Source: Brugia malayi
Lineage: Eukaryota; Nematoda; Chromadorea; Rhabditida; Onchocercidae
Length of the DNA stretch: 64,000 bases
Direction: 5' to 3'
Assembly: GCF_000002995.4 (NCBI RefSeq)
Contig: NW_025062476.1
Span: forward strand, 7,429,001-7,493,000
Part shown: one piece after another, positions 11,761 to 24,098 of the stretch
Position numbering within the stretch: position 1 is the stretch's first letter
How the letters are laid out: each line of letters begins with the position of its first letter
Program-made: the position numbers and the translations under genes
Notes under the pieces: generated by a model
Told to the model about the DNA's origin: nothing
What the model saw: the letters and a program-made list of their open reading frames with translations, nothing else
The model's database searches: none

Positions 11761-13754
11761 TTTCGATGCGAAGTTATCATGATTAAGTTTACTATCATTG
11801 TTGTTATTGTTGTTAGTGATAGTGATAATCAGAATATCTGCTCAATAATAAAAATAATTATTATTTTGACGAAATAGCCTAAAAAGGATTAATATTCATT
11901 AAAAAAAATTTTTTTATTTTTTTTATTTTAGTAATTTTATCGAAGCTTATTGTTACATTATAAATCAATTATTATTTTAATATTTTACAAAAAATCTTAA
12001 AAATTGTCTCTAATAAGAATCACGCAATAACGAATAATAATTTCTGATGGATCGCATTTTATGCGGTAATTAATTTGATTTTCAAACTTATTCAGTCGAA
12101 TAAATAAAAGAAAAGAAAAAGCATCAAACTTTTTCTTCTTTAGAAGATATATAATTATTGATCAGTTTTAAGTAATGTTTAAAATTTTCGATTGCCAATG
12201 TTTTGTTTAATTTTGTGAATCCAGTTGTAAAAAATTGAATAATATTTTTGATAGTTTCGTGAAATGAAGAATGAATGTATTCCAATTTCATTTCAGATTT
12301 CAATTTCGGTCTGAGTATTGATTTTATGTGATTATGAACTAACTTATGATTTAACTCATCTCCAGTGTCGCTTTATAATTTATTTACATTTTAAATTTAT
12401 TATATAGTTTTATCATTATAAATTTATTATAAAATATTAACATTCGATATCGTTTTATTAAAATTTATCATAAAAGTATTAACATTCAAACGGCAGTCGC
12501 TTCAATCGCAAAAGATTGAAAACACATACCAGAACTTTAGAATAACTTTATCCGGAAACTGTTTTCTACAGACGATGCTATGTTCGCAGTCTAGACGCAA
12601 GCGTCACTGTATTTGTGTAATTCATACTCTGTAGAGACTGCAAAACATTCCGGAATATATGTCAGTTTGCAGAACACAAAAGTTCTGTTTTGGCTGTCAT
12701 CACAGGTTCCATCATAAGCTTATCTAAGCTTACATCAGTTTAGCAATTTACCTTCTAAGGAGAGATCATTTCCTGGAATGCTAAGATCAATAATAGACTA
12801 ACAAAGGTATGCTAGCAGAACATTCTGGAAATTTTATAAAAAAGTATGGGACGGTGAGGATCTGAAGAGAGACTGTCACAGAGCCATTGCACTGTATATT
12901 CTTCCGTGCGATCACTACCTGCGACTCCACTGGTTGTGTCACCAAAGAAGTACGTGTCTCACTTATGAAAGTCAAAGCATGAGAGAGACACGTGAATGTG
13001 ATATCAGTGAAATGAAATTTTTAACGCTTTTAAATTTATTACTATTCATTACAATATGATAAATGAACAAAATAATAGTAGTAAAATAATGATAATAGCA
13101 TAATAATAGCGATAGTAATAAACAATTAATGAAAAAGTTAAAAAATGTGTTTTGTAAAAAGGCAAAAAAACAATTCAATAGGAATATTTTTAAAATTTGA
13201 GTTATGTCAAATAATAATTATTATTAATAATAACAATAATAATAATAAACAATTAAAATAATATTTCCAAAATTTGAAATCTGTTAAAGAGAGTGAAAGA
13301 GTGAAATGTTACATTAATTGGATGATTGTTACAGGAAGCATCATTTGAATTTACAATTATAAGAAAAATGTGACGTGTTTTTTGAAAAATCAATCTTTAA
13401 AAAATTATTTAAAGTTTATTCTACGGAAAGAGCAAGAAATATTGAATGTAAAATTTTTACCTGAATTTATCAATAATGAATTTGCTAACAATGATAGAAA
13501 TTTAAAATTATTATGCAAATGATAGAAATTTAAAATTATCCCTTTTAAATTTTATCGTAGTATTTCTTAAATTAGACAAACGTAAGCGTAAAAAAAGTAT
13601 TACCAATTATGTTAACTGATGTGAAGAAAAAAAGTATATTACATTTCAGAAACTTTAATTTTATATAACATATATATTTCAAATTAATTTAGATATATAT
13701 ATATATTTCAAATTAATTTTAATAATATTCTATATTATTTCATATTTTACAATA
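11761..13754. other. Intergenic region between fucosyltransferase and bestrophin genes
   Basis: The first part is the fucosyltransferase 3' flank. A GC-richer island of about 500 bases lies at 12490-12990. It has a minus frame at 12787-12975 (62 residues) that I cannot assign to a family, and plus-strand coding-like pieces interrupted by stops. The remainder is AT-rich, with short AT repeats near 13667-13710. No intact gene is supported. Confidence 0.5.
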
Positions 13755-16700
13755 TTAGAAACGTGTGAACTTTGAACTTCCGCTATTACATGCTTTGATT
13801 GTAGTATATTCTTTAGAAACCGACATTTCATTGCTGTAATTATCAACGATAGTTTCAGGTAAATTATCAGCTGCCTGTATCACCTCCAGGTGAGTTGACA
13901 AAGTTGACAATTTTTCTTCTATTTGACTTTCTTCCTAAAAAAAAGATGAAAAAAGAACAAAGCGACAAAAAGAAATTCAATTTGATGAAAATGTTTATTA
14001 TTATCATTAGCATTATTTTAATCATTATTTACTGTCATTATTATCATTAGCATTATTACTATTATTATTGTTACTATTAATCATTATTTAATATTATTAC
14101 TACTAATTGAAAAAAAAACATTTCTCACTTTTTTTACTTGCTATTTATTTCAATCTATAATATTATTCAACCTTTTTAAATTTGTTTAGTTCCCTTAATT
14201 CAATCCTTCAATACTATAGCTATAAATAATACACATTGCTTGCAATTTTTTACACAAGTATAAAATAAAATAAGTCATGAAATTCGCCTCAATTTACTTA
14301 AATGATTGAATTATTTTTACTTTAGAGCAACAGTCATTACTTGCTCTTATGCAAATAGCCAATATTTTGAGTATTTATTGAAATTTTTAAGAAAATAATA
14401 ATACCTTTTTAATTACAATATTTTCACTCCCAAAAAGTGATATATTTATGATATGCTTATCATGCTATTATTATTTTACTATTATCTGCTTATTTTTTTT
14501 TACAAATAATAAAATTTATGCAGTTTTCAAGATTAAACAAAAAAAAAAAAAAACGAAGTGTCATAGAAAGTGTCATCATATAAAATACTTAGCAATTTAT
14601 ACTTACCTCATCATCACCATCATAGCTAATTTTTTCCGAATTTATCGAATTATTTTCTTCTTCCTTTTGCATATTTTCATTTTCAGTTTTGCTCATTTTC
14701 TTTCGTAATTTTTGTCCTTTCCTTTTAAATTGCCTATTTTGCGATTTTTTATTATTATTTTTATCGTTTAATAATGAGAAATGCTTAGTAGTGTTTGTTT
14801 CACATCCATAATTTTGCTTTCGATTTTCTTCTTCTTCGTGAAGAATACTTAATTCACGGCGTTCTTGCTGCTGTTGTTGTTGTCGTTGCCGTTGTTGTTG
14901 TTGTTGTTGTGGTTGTGGTTGTAGTTGTGGTTGTGATTGTTGTTGTGGTTGTGGTTGTAGTTGTGGTTGTGATTGTTGTTGTGGTTGTAGCTGTGGTTGT
15001 AGTTGTGGTTGTGATTGTGGTTGTGGTTGTGGTTGTGGTTGTGGTTGTGGTTGTGGTTGTGGTTGTGGTTGTAGTTGTGGTTGTGGTTGTGGTTGTGGTT
15101 GTAGTTGTAGTTGTGATTGTTGTTGTGGTTGTAGCTGTGGTTGTAGTTGTGGTTGTAGTTGCAATGATGAATGCAATGAATTGTGATTTTCTGAAATTTA
15201 GAAATTATTTTGTTAAATAATAATCTTTTCTTCTAATTATAGCACAAAGTATTACTTTTATAATAAGTACCATTTAATTTTAAAATAATTAAATAATTTT
15301 TTAATTTTTGTACTTTGTTTTTTGCACGAAATCAAATTAATTACATTACTTATTATTAAAGTTATTAGCAAATAGTCTCTTCTAATAATATTTATTTTTC
15401 AATTTTTTAAAATATTACTTGTTTTTTCATATAATACTGGTGATTCAACGTCAGTGACAGATTCTACACGTGATGTCAGACGTGATAATCGTCGTTTGAA
15501 TGCGTTACGAATATCGTTTACTGTCATACTTAACGCGGAATTTCTTCTAAAACTGAATCACTACAAAAATGATAGCAAAAAGTAAATTGCAGTATTTTTT
15601 TATTGTAAAAATTAATTTTTGAAAACAAAATTAATGTAAAAAATAATTTTTAAAACAAAAAGTAGAATTGATAAAGCATTAATAGACAAAGTAAAATTTG
15701 CATAATAAAAAATAATCACTCATATTTTAATTATTATTTTGCAATGAGATAAATTTTGCAACTTAATAGTGTATCGTAATATAATCAATAAAATGATTAC
15801 TTTTAAAATGAAGTCAATTTTTCTTTTCTTAAAATTTTAAGCAATCCAAAAAATAATTTCAATTTTACTTAATTGGTAATTAATGTTTAAATCATTTAAG
15901 CTGTTCTAACCGCTTATATAAATATTAAACAGTTCGAAATTCATGCTGCTACATCTATGCGACACTGATTAAAATTGGTTAATTTAATATTTTGCTTTAA
16001 TTAAGTAAAACTTTACTAAACTTTAAAAAGAGCATTCTGGCACTTGAAATTCAACATTAATTAGTATTTTTTGCCTATAATAATTAGTAAATTATTTTAC
16101 CTTCCACTATCATACCTTCCACCACCACATTCACTACTTGGCAAATCGCTATCTGAATTTAAATGTAGCATTTCTTTCATTATCATTTGTGTACTTGACC
16201 GTCGACTAAAATTTAAAATTACAATATTTATTAAATGAAAAAATTATTAATTGGAATAAAAAATGAAAGGCAAGAAAGAAAATAGTTGAATTAAAATTGG
16301 TGAGTAATTAAAAATTGCTAGAAATTTAAAAAATTACTAAATGATAACATAAAATCACTATTTGATATACTGCAGAATTTTAACAACTTTTGAAAAAAAA
16401 ACTGCAAATATGAAATCAAAACTAACTACATTTTAAATTATATTATTTAAAATCTAAAAAATGTTTAGTAAAGTTGTAAATGAAAGAAAAGTTCCAAATA
16501 ATATTTAAATATTGATTTAATAAATCAATTTAAATGTTTAAAGTACAAGTTAGTGCATGAGACTGATCCGGTTTGCGGATTGTATCGTTCGTTGATCGCA
16601 TCAACGCTATACATCGGTTCCGGTGTTTTCATCATCCAGAATTGATCCTTAATTAATGGTGGTTCCCACATTTGATCAACTATTGTCATGCCAACCTATG

Positions 16701-19700
16701 AGTAAATGAGGGTTCAAAGACTTAAAAATAACTTTAGTAAAAAATATGAAAGTTAATTTAAAAAAAAACCAAAGAAATCAAAAATTTTTTTAAATCAAAA
16801 ACAGTAAAAAGTTTTTGCAAAATATTCTAAAATACTATTAATTTTATTTAATAAATCAAGTTAAATATTTACCTATGCATACATATTTAAAATTACTTGA
16901 AATATACCGTGAATTTTTAATACTTGTAAATGTAAAATACACTTAGCGTAAGTAAGCGTAAAATTGAAATTATACCTGTAAATTACGATCAATAAGCCAG
17001 TTAATTTCCAGGTCATCGTCATCGTCACCAAATGGATTCATCAAAACTTCAGCAACTTTCATCCAACCCATATAAAATATGAATTGGCACATTGATATGA
17101 ATGGTATATGCGTGTTAATCTTAATAATTGATTGATTGATTGATTGATTGATTTGTCTTTTTATAATAATAATAGAAAATTATTTCCAATGTCTTAAAAT
17201 TTTCAACTTATCGCAATTAAATTTTCAAACTATGATTATTAAAATGATAACAATAAAATAAATAATAGATATTAAAAGCAATTTCATTTAATTCAATTGA
17301 CAAATACTCCAATATTATATGATGTAAAGATTCATAATTTAAAATATTTAATTACCAAAGCTTGAAATTGCTGAAATAAATACTAAATTATACATTTTTG
17401 TTTAATTCATTAATAAAATAATGTATTTCTAAAAATCTTTCTAATAGAAATATTATTTTAATATATTCTTATATTAAAATGAATTACATTATATTTATAA
17501 AAGCGAAACAAAATTGTTTATTTTTGTTTTATTTAAACATACAAAACTTAAAATTTTTATTTATGTGGTTGAACTGATTTAAAACAAAAAAAATTTCACA
17601 CAAAATTTTTTTAAAATAAAGTTCTATTTAAACTAGTGAACTAATTTAAAATCGATCAATGTAGTTTAATAATTTCAAAAAAAAAAAATTAAAAATTAAA
17701 AAAAGATAAACTGTATCGACGTAATTTGCATCGGGTGACTGAGCAATATTTTGATGTCCCATTAATGCAAGAAAAAAATACAATCGAACAGTTAAGCAAA
17801 TCACTTGTGAATAAACCAATGGTATTGGTACCCAATCAATAATAATTAATTGTGCTAATTGCAATCGGAAATTATTTATTTTCTAAAATGAAAAGTTTTT
17901 TTTTCTTTATTCAAAAATAAATTTATTTAACTTTTTTCTTTCAACTTTTTCTTCCTCTTTTCTTCTTTCAAAATAATTCTTTCTTTTTTTTTTTTCAAAA
18001 AAAAAGATAAGTTTTACATCAAAAATATCTTGCAATGCATGCGGGCTATCGATGCGCTTTTCTTGTCGCGCACGTCGTGCCAATCCCATTGCCCAATGAA
18101 TTGGTATCCAATATTTGCGATTTGTTGAATTAATTGCATTAAATTGCATTAATTCAATTTCTGTTAAATAACCTAAAGAAAAAGTTTTTTTTTTTGGAAC
18201 ATAATTTTATTTTAATAAAAAGTATAAAAATAGATAGAAGAAACTCTGATTTTAATAAAATTTTGAGAGAACGAAAAAGCATAATTTGCATATTTCATAA
18301 TTTAGTAATTTATTAGTGTATATTAATTAAACTAATTTTTTCTATCAAAATTCAAAAATAATAATATATCTTACAGATTTTTAATTTATTATTGCATGTT
18401 AATTATAATTTGCATATCTTATAATCCAACAATTTATTAATGCATATTAATTAAATCATTTTTTACCATTATCCAAATTATATGCAAATATAAGTTATCC
18501 TTTATAAAAGTACCATTTTCCAGAGAAAAAAAAAGTCTAATTATATTAGTTAATTAAAGGAATTATTTGACCGAATGTTTTAAATATACTAGTGCACTAA
18601 TATTTATTGAAAAAAAAAAAGATATAAATGTTAACAAGTAATTGTTTTTACTCAATTTATTTCGATATTTTATTTTATCACTACTTAATAACCTAATCAA
18701 TTATTTTTCTTTCCTTTAGTCCTATCATAACGATCTGATTAGATAAATTTCAAACAATTGAAATATTTCACGAATGAATTTACCAGCTGTTACTAATGTT
18801 TCCAATGAAGGAAATCTTCGACGTATCACTTCACTGATATCACGATATACAAGTACCTTCAAAAAAAAAGAAAAAAAAAAAATGGAATAATTAAAATTCT
18901 TCAAACGTACATTAAATGAATTTAGAAATGTAAATTATTAAAATTCATAAAAATATAAATCGTATGGTTTTAATTTTGAGAAAGAAAGAAACATTGCTGT
19001 AGTAATTTATATTTTTTTAAATCTTTAAAAGAATTCTTGCAATCTTATTCTAATAGTATCAAATTAATCATCTATTATTGAATAATTTAGAGTAATTTAA
19101 AAATTTTCAGAATTAAACAAAAATTTGTAATAATTTTAAAATAATGAAATATAAAAAAAAAATGTAAAAATTAAAATTACAATAAACTTGCATTAGTTAT
19201 TATGTTATAAATGTAAATTAAAAAAAATTTTTTTAAAGTCTACTGAAATCTTAAAATTTTTGGAATGATTCATTATATACCTGATGAAACAGTAAGTAAC
19301 GGATTATATTACGACGTAATAAACGTGCGTGATCATCGCTACCAGAAATATATTTGCATATATATAAAGCTGATCTATAAAAAAAAAAAAAATATTATTA
19401 ATCCAATTATTCATATTTTCAGATTATAGTTTAACCTTTCATTTATTTTTTTTATATTTTTTACTTTCTGTTTATTTCTTGACAAGTTTCTACGTTTCTA
19501 CTTTTATTCAGTTTTATTTTTTAGCTTTTTATTCGTTTTATCATTAATGATAATTTAGTAATTTGATAATTTTATAATTGCATAAAACAAAAAATATTAA
19601 AAATTATTTGATTATAACAAATATTATATATTTATTTTATTGAAATATAAAAACAAACGCACATGACATCACTATCTTTCATAACTAATTGCTCATTTAA

Positions 19701-20187
19701 ATTATTATATTCAATTTACAAAGCATAAAAAAAAATAAACACAAAACGAAAACCAACGTATCAATCCAACCGATATTACGTAATGAACTCCAAAACCTAT
19801 TAACAACAATATTAATAAAAAAACCAAGCATAAATGTTATTGGCATTACATCAGTATATTTTGTAAATAAACGGCATATATTCTCAAAGACTCTGTAAAA
19901 AAAATATATAAAATTGAAAAATTTATTGATGTGAATTTTAATTCATTTCAATTCATTTATACTATTAACATTAATCACAATAAATTTTTCTCTTTTTTCT
20001 TCTCTTTCTCTTTTTGATTATTAAATAACTAAGTTTAAATGGACAAATTAAATTCAATTTAAAAATCAACTAACCACAATTAATCTCGATAATTTCGATA
20101 ATAAATTTAGATTTCATATTCAATAAATTGAACATAATTTAACATTTAAAACATTACAATTAATATGGATGGCTTTTTCTTTTTCTA

Positions 20188-20218
<31 letters not shown>

Positions 20219-21022
20219 GAGAAATTAAATATTATTAATTTATAGAGTTGATGGATAATTTGTGATGATTTAAACTTTTCATGCTTATTGCAATTTAATG
20301 ATATTTTAAAACATATTTGCATACCTTTTGTGTGTTTTTTTTTTGAAGTGTAACAATGTTTGAATTAAATATGAAATCAATGCTAAATGTGTATATTATT
20401 TATTGTGTTGGAAAAAAAGTAAACAGTTGTTGTAATAAAAAAGTGCTAGCAATGAAGAAAAGAATAGATTATTCAATTTCATTCTTTGCTTTTTAAATCA
20501 AACCTTTTGTAATTTTCTGACAACACAAAATTGTACAGTACTGAAAGAGAAGCATAAGCAATCATCCATATAATAAGCTCATTGAAGATTGATTTCCAAA
20601 TGCTACCTCGCCACCTGCAAGATAACATACTAATCATACTTTATCGTAGTAATAGTAATAAATTATAGTAATAATAGCAATGAAAATGGTCTATAATAAT
20701 AATAATAATAATAATAATAGTAAAATAATTAATTACTTAAATAAATATATGAATAAACAAATAATAACAACATTTTATACTTTAAACCATTTTTCTTGTC
20801 TACTTTAAAAGGAACGTGCAATATTTTTTCTTAACATTTTCATTCTTATTAATTTCTTTAAAAACTATTATTATTATTTTTTAGCATTATCATATTTATT
20901 TGTTGATTTATCTATTATCAATAATAATTTTAAAATGAAGCAAAGCATATATACCTAAAGATTAATTTTCCAAAAGTGGTAAATCGAACAGTACTAACAT
21001 CCGCTGAATATGTTACTGTCAT
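13755..21022 (-). CDS. Bestrophin family chloride channel with Gln/Pro-repeat C-terminal tail
   Basis: A Ca-activated anion channel of the plasma membrane. Exons from 5': 20955-21022, 20504-20614, 19758-19892, 19281-19374, 18784-18856, 18018-18172, 17712-17882, 16976-17119, 16547-16695, 16101-16205, 15419-15546, 14607-15190, 13755-13934. All phases agree, giving 698 residues. It opens with [14 protein letters not shown], then WRGSIWK. The pore/neck segment [18 protein letters not shown] is in exon 3. [37 protein letters not shown] and the Ca-clasp NPFGDDDDD (297-305) follow. The C-terminal half is cytoplasmic: a [17 protein letters not shown] motif, about 100 residues of Q-P and Q-L dipeptides, a Lys/Arg-rich stretch and a final 59-residue exon. 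Exon 11 needs the second of two nearby acceptors; the first leads straight into a stop. The family is certain; which nematode paralogue is not. Confidence 0.95.
14870..15165 (-). repeat. Hexanucleotide-based repeat coding a (Gln-Pro)n tract
   Basis: Seen from the minus strand the unit is CAACCA with variants CAACTA, CAATCA and CAACAA, giving Q-P, Q-L, Q-S and Q-Q dipeptides. It lies fully inside bestrophin exon 12 and keeps its reading frame. The plus-strand frame at 14795-15220, rich in Val, is only its shadow. Higher-order blocks of about 48-60 bases recur, for example around the 'ttgttgtggttgtag' copies. Confidence 0.95.
17127..17152. repeat. (ATTG)n microsatellite
   Basis: Six to seven perfect copies of ATTG lie in bestrophin intron 7, immediately upstream (minus-strand sense) of the acceptor of the exon carrying the Ca-clasp. 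Confidence 0.9.
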
Positions 21023-22559
21023 GTTGAATATTCTTTTGCCCGAAATCAAAAATTAATATGGGTAGCTGCTATCGATAATCAGTGAATTGACATTTTTTCG
21101 GGCGTTTTTTTTTTTTTTTTTTCTTTTGAATTTTATTAACTTTAAAAAAGTTAATTTTTGCTAGCATAAAATGCTGGATTAACCCGATCATCTAAACAAT
21201 TCATTTCTTGGTACCAATATTATCGCAAATTTAAAGTACCATTCAAAATGAAATTCTCAAAGCACATCATCGATCTTTCTCGTTTAAAGTAATTACTGTT
21301 CACATTACCTTTTAATCTGACAAATCAATAAATCTTACCTTAAAAAATAATAAGCGAAGACTTTTTTCCCTACTTCATTAATGCTTCTAAACAATTGATA
21401 TTTTACTTTATTAGAGTAATGGTGTTCTTATCTATATATTAAAAATGGTTTTGATATGTAAATTTATTGAAATGAAACATTTGAGCAATGAAAAAAAAAG
21501 TATAAAATATAGTTAAAATTAAACAACTGACTTATTTTTTCAAAGAAAAATTCCTAGTTTTCTGTATAAAATAAAAATAAAATCTCCCTTATAGCTTTTC
21601 ATTTTTCTTAATATATTAATTGTAACATTGTTAAGAACAGAAAAACTTTTTTGTTAAGAACACAAAAACAATAAATATAAATATATATATATATATTTAA
21701 TTAAGTTCAAATCATAGGAATGGAATGCATTAATTATAATTAATTATATTAAATATTAAAGTCATTCCTTCCATTTAATTCCATTCTAATTAATCCTTAC
21801 TTTTTTGACCATATTTTATAATTTAAATATGAAAAACTAATCTCTAATTTATTCAAGACTGAAATATTATTTAATAAAAATATTATACGAATAAAAAGTA
21901 TTTTACAATTATCCTTTTTAATAATAATATATGATATTTGAATATTGTTTAATTACATCGTTGTGCAATAATTAATTACCACAATATTACTTAATGAATG
22001 ATTGTTTTTTCTTAACACTTAAGATAGTTAAAGTATTATAGGAATAGAATCAGTTAAAGTATTACAGGAATAGAAAAAAAAAATCGTTTAATCAAAAGAT
22101 GAAAAAAAAAAGGAAGGAAGAAAAGATATTGGAAAGCAATAAGATACAATGCTTATTGTATTTGATATGTTGAAAATGCAGCAATGCATATATTTAAAAT
22201 ATATTACAATGTTTACTTATTATCTCATTGCTAATGCTATTCGGAACGATTGTTTTATCTTTTTTTAAAAAATTCCTCTATTATTAAGTAACTTACTTAT
22301 TTATCAAATTTTTTTTTCTTCCATTAAATTTGTTTTTTTATTTTAATACACTAATAGATTTTGAAATTTATTTTTGCAAAATTTTAAGTAAAATAAAAAA
22401 AATGATTCATACGTTATAGATTATTATCTAAAGTTTAAAATTATATGTGCATGCGTTGTTGTATCATTTTTAGTTTTTTCAATCTTTTTTTTTTAATTTT
22501 TTACTTCGTCAATTTCATTAACACATGTTTATGATAACATTGATGATCATGATAATGAC

Positions 22560-22603
<44 letters not shown>

Positions 22604-23142
22604 TAATAATAAAATATTAACTCATTATAAGAGAGAAAGATAAAATAAAGCGTGGGTGGAGAATATGAATTTAATCATATTAATAAAGTTTTAAAACTTT
22701 CTATTAAGCAAAAAAATGACAACGAAGAAAAATCATTTGCGATGTGTGAACAAATCGATTGAATGTGCTTGTTGTTTGCATTGGAATATTAATTAAATTC
22801 ATTGTATGATACAGTTTTCATTGCTATTTCGTATAAACAATTCATTTTCTTACCTTTTTTCTTTATGATAAAAATGAGTTTATGCATACAAATTTAATTG
22901 AAATTTAATGCATTTTGTATATTTTTATTTTTGTAAAAGTGAATAAATTTATTCCATTAAATCATTAATGTTATTACATTAAAACTGAATGAGAAGCGAG
23001 GTGAAAAGAGAGAGGACAGAAGGGAGAGAGAGGCAGTAACAAGTAGAAAAAAAAAGTATTAAAAAACTTTTCTAAAATACTTTCATTCGTCCATTCCTAT
23101 GTCAAAAGATTTAATTTGAGAGTTCTACAGCGCAGTACCGTA
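21023..23142. other. AT-rich intergenic region upstream of bestrophin
   Basis: It contains the bestrophin 5' flank, a short AT repeat near 21681-21698, a trinucleotide (ATA)n microsatellite at about 22559-22602, and otherwise featureless A/T-rich sequence. No coding exon was recognised on either strand. Confidence 0.6.
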
Positions 23143-23214
23143 TCCCATGTGGTCTAGTGGGTAGGATTCGTGGCTTTCACCCACGCGGCCCAGGTTCGAT
23201 TCCCGGCATGAGAA
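23143..23214 (+). tRNA. tRNA-Glu (TTC), possibly decaying
   Basis: 72 bases match the eukaryotic tRNA-Glu pattern: tcccatg acceptor arm, the ggtctagtgggtaggat D region, anticodon stem cgtgg/ccacg with loop CTTTCAC (anticodon TTC), and the ggttcgattcc TPsiC arm. A- and B-box internal promoters are recognisable. Two stem mismatches are present: A at 23211 faces C at 23145 in the acceptor stem, and A at 23192 breaks the third pair of the T stem. Both look like G-to-A changes. No TTTT terminator is seen within about 80 bases. It may be a weak gene or a young pseudogene. Confidence 0.8.
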
Positions 23215-23541
23215 TGCCCTAACACTTTGTCTGTAAATGCATACTTTATATTAGTTTATAAAAAAAATCAAATTTGTGGAAATATATGTTAATATTCCTT
23301 CGGTTGTCGATTTTCAATTGTTATCTACTGATAAATAACTGAAATTGTAACGTTACTTTCATGTCCTCTGAGACGAGTGCAAGCTTTTTGTACATTGACT
23401 GAGTTAATGGGTTTCAAAATATCATTTTATGCTACCAGATGATTGCAAAGTTTCATTTACCAAATACTTTTTTTACCAAATATGGAGTATTTTCTTTGCT
23501 TCTGATCGAATTGTTATGAAAAACAAAAATTTAATGGGATC

Positions 23542-23575
<34 letters not shown>

Positions 23576-24098
23576 TAAATGGATTTTTTGTGAGAATTGA
23601 AATGAATTAAAATTTTGCTAAGCTGCAAAAAAAGAGAAAAAACATAAAATGCAGTTGTTCAAATTTCAATTTTTAAAAAATTTCTTGTTAGAACTGTTTG
23701 AAATAAATTAAAATTAACCCAAATTCCTCAGAAATGTTAATGCATTTGTTCAAAATTCAATTTTTAGTGTTTAATAATTCTCAACAATTCCAAGCTAAAA
23801 TTGCTAGTAAAATTTATGACTTTTATACCAGTAAAAAAAAAAAAAAATGATTATAGCATACAACTAATCATAATAATTAATTAAAAATTGATATTAAAAA
23901 AAGGAGCATTTAAGTGATTATGTATAATAATATATTATTTATCCAATAATTTTTACAGAAATTATTTTGAATAAATTCTGCTAACTTCTAGATGATTCGA
24001 TCGCGCTAGCAAAATTATCTTTTGATCTTACTTTCTTTCTAATTTTAAGGATTATTATTTAATGAGTAATTAGTGTTAACTTCCAATTAAACCAAAGT
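23215..24098. other. Intergenic spacer
   Basis: AT-rich sequence with a poly-A run at about 23548-23574. It probably includes the 5' flank of the Tudor gene. No coding exon seen. Confidence 0.6.

Noticed and set aside
12972..13178. 68-residue minus-strand frame
   Set aside because: Low-complexity Phe/Leu/Tyr product from A-rich DNA, no coding signature.
14795..15220. Plus-strand frame of 141 residues, almost all valine
   Set aside because: It is the reverse-strand shadow of the bestrophin Gln/Pro repeat; phase-consistent exons support the minus strand.
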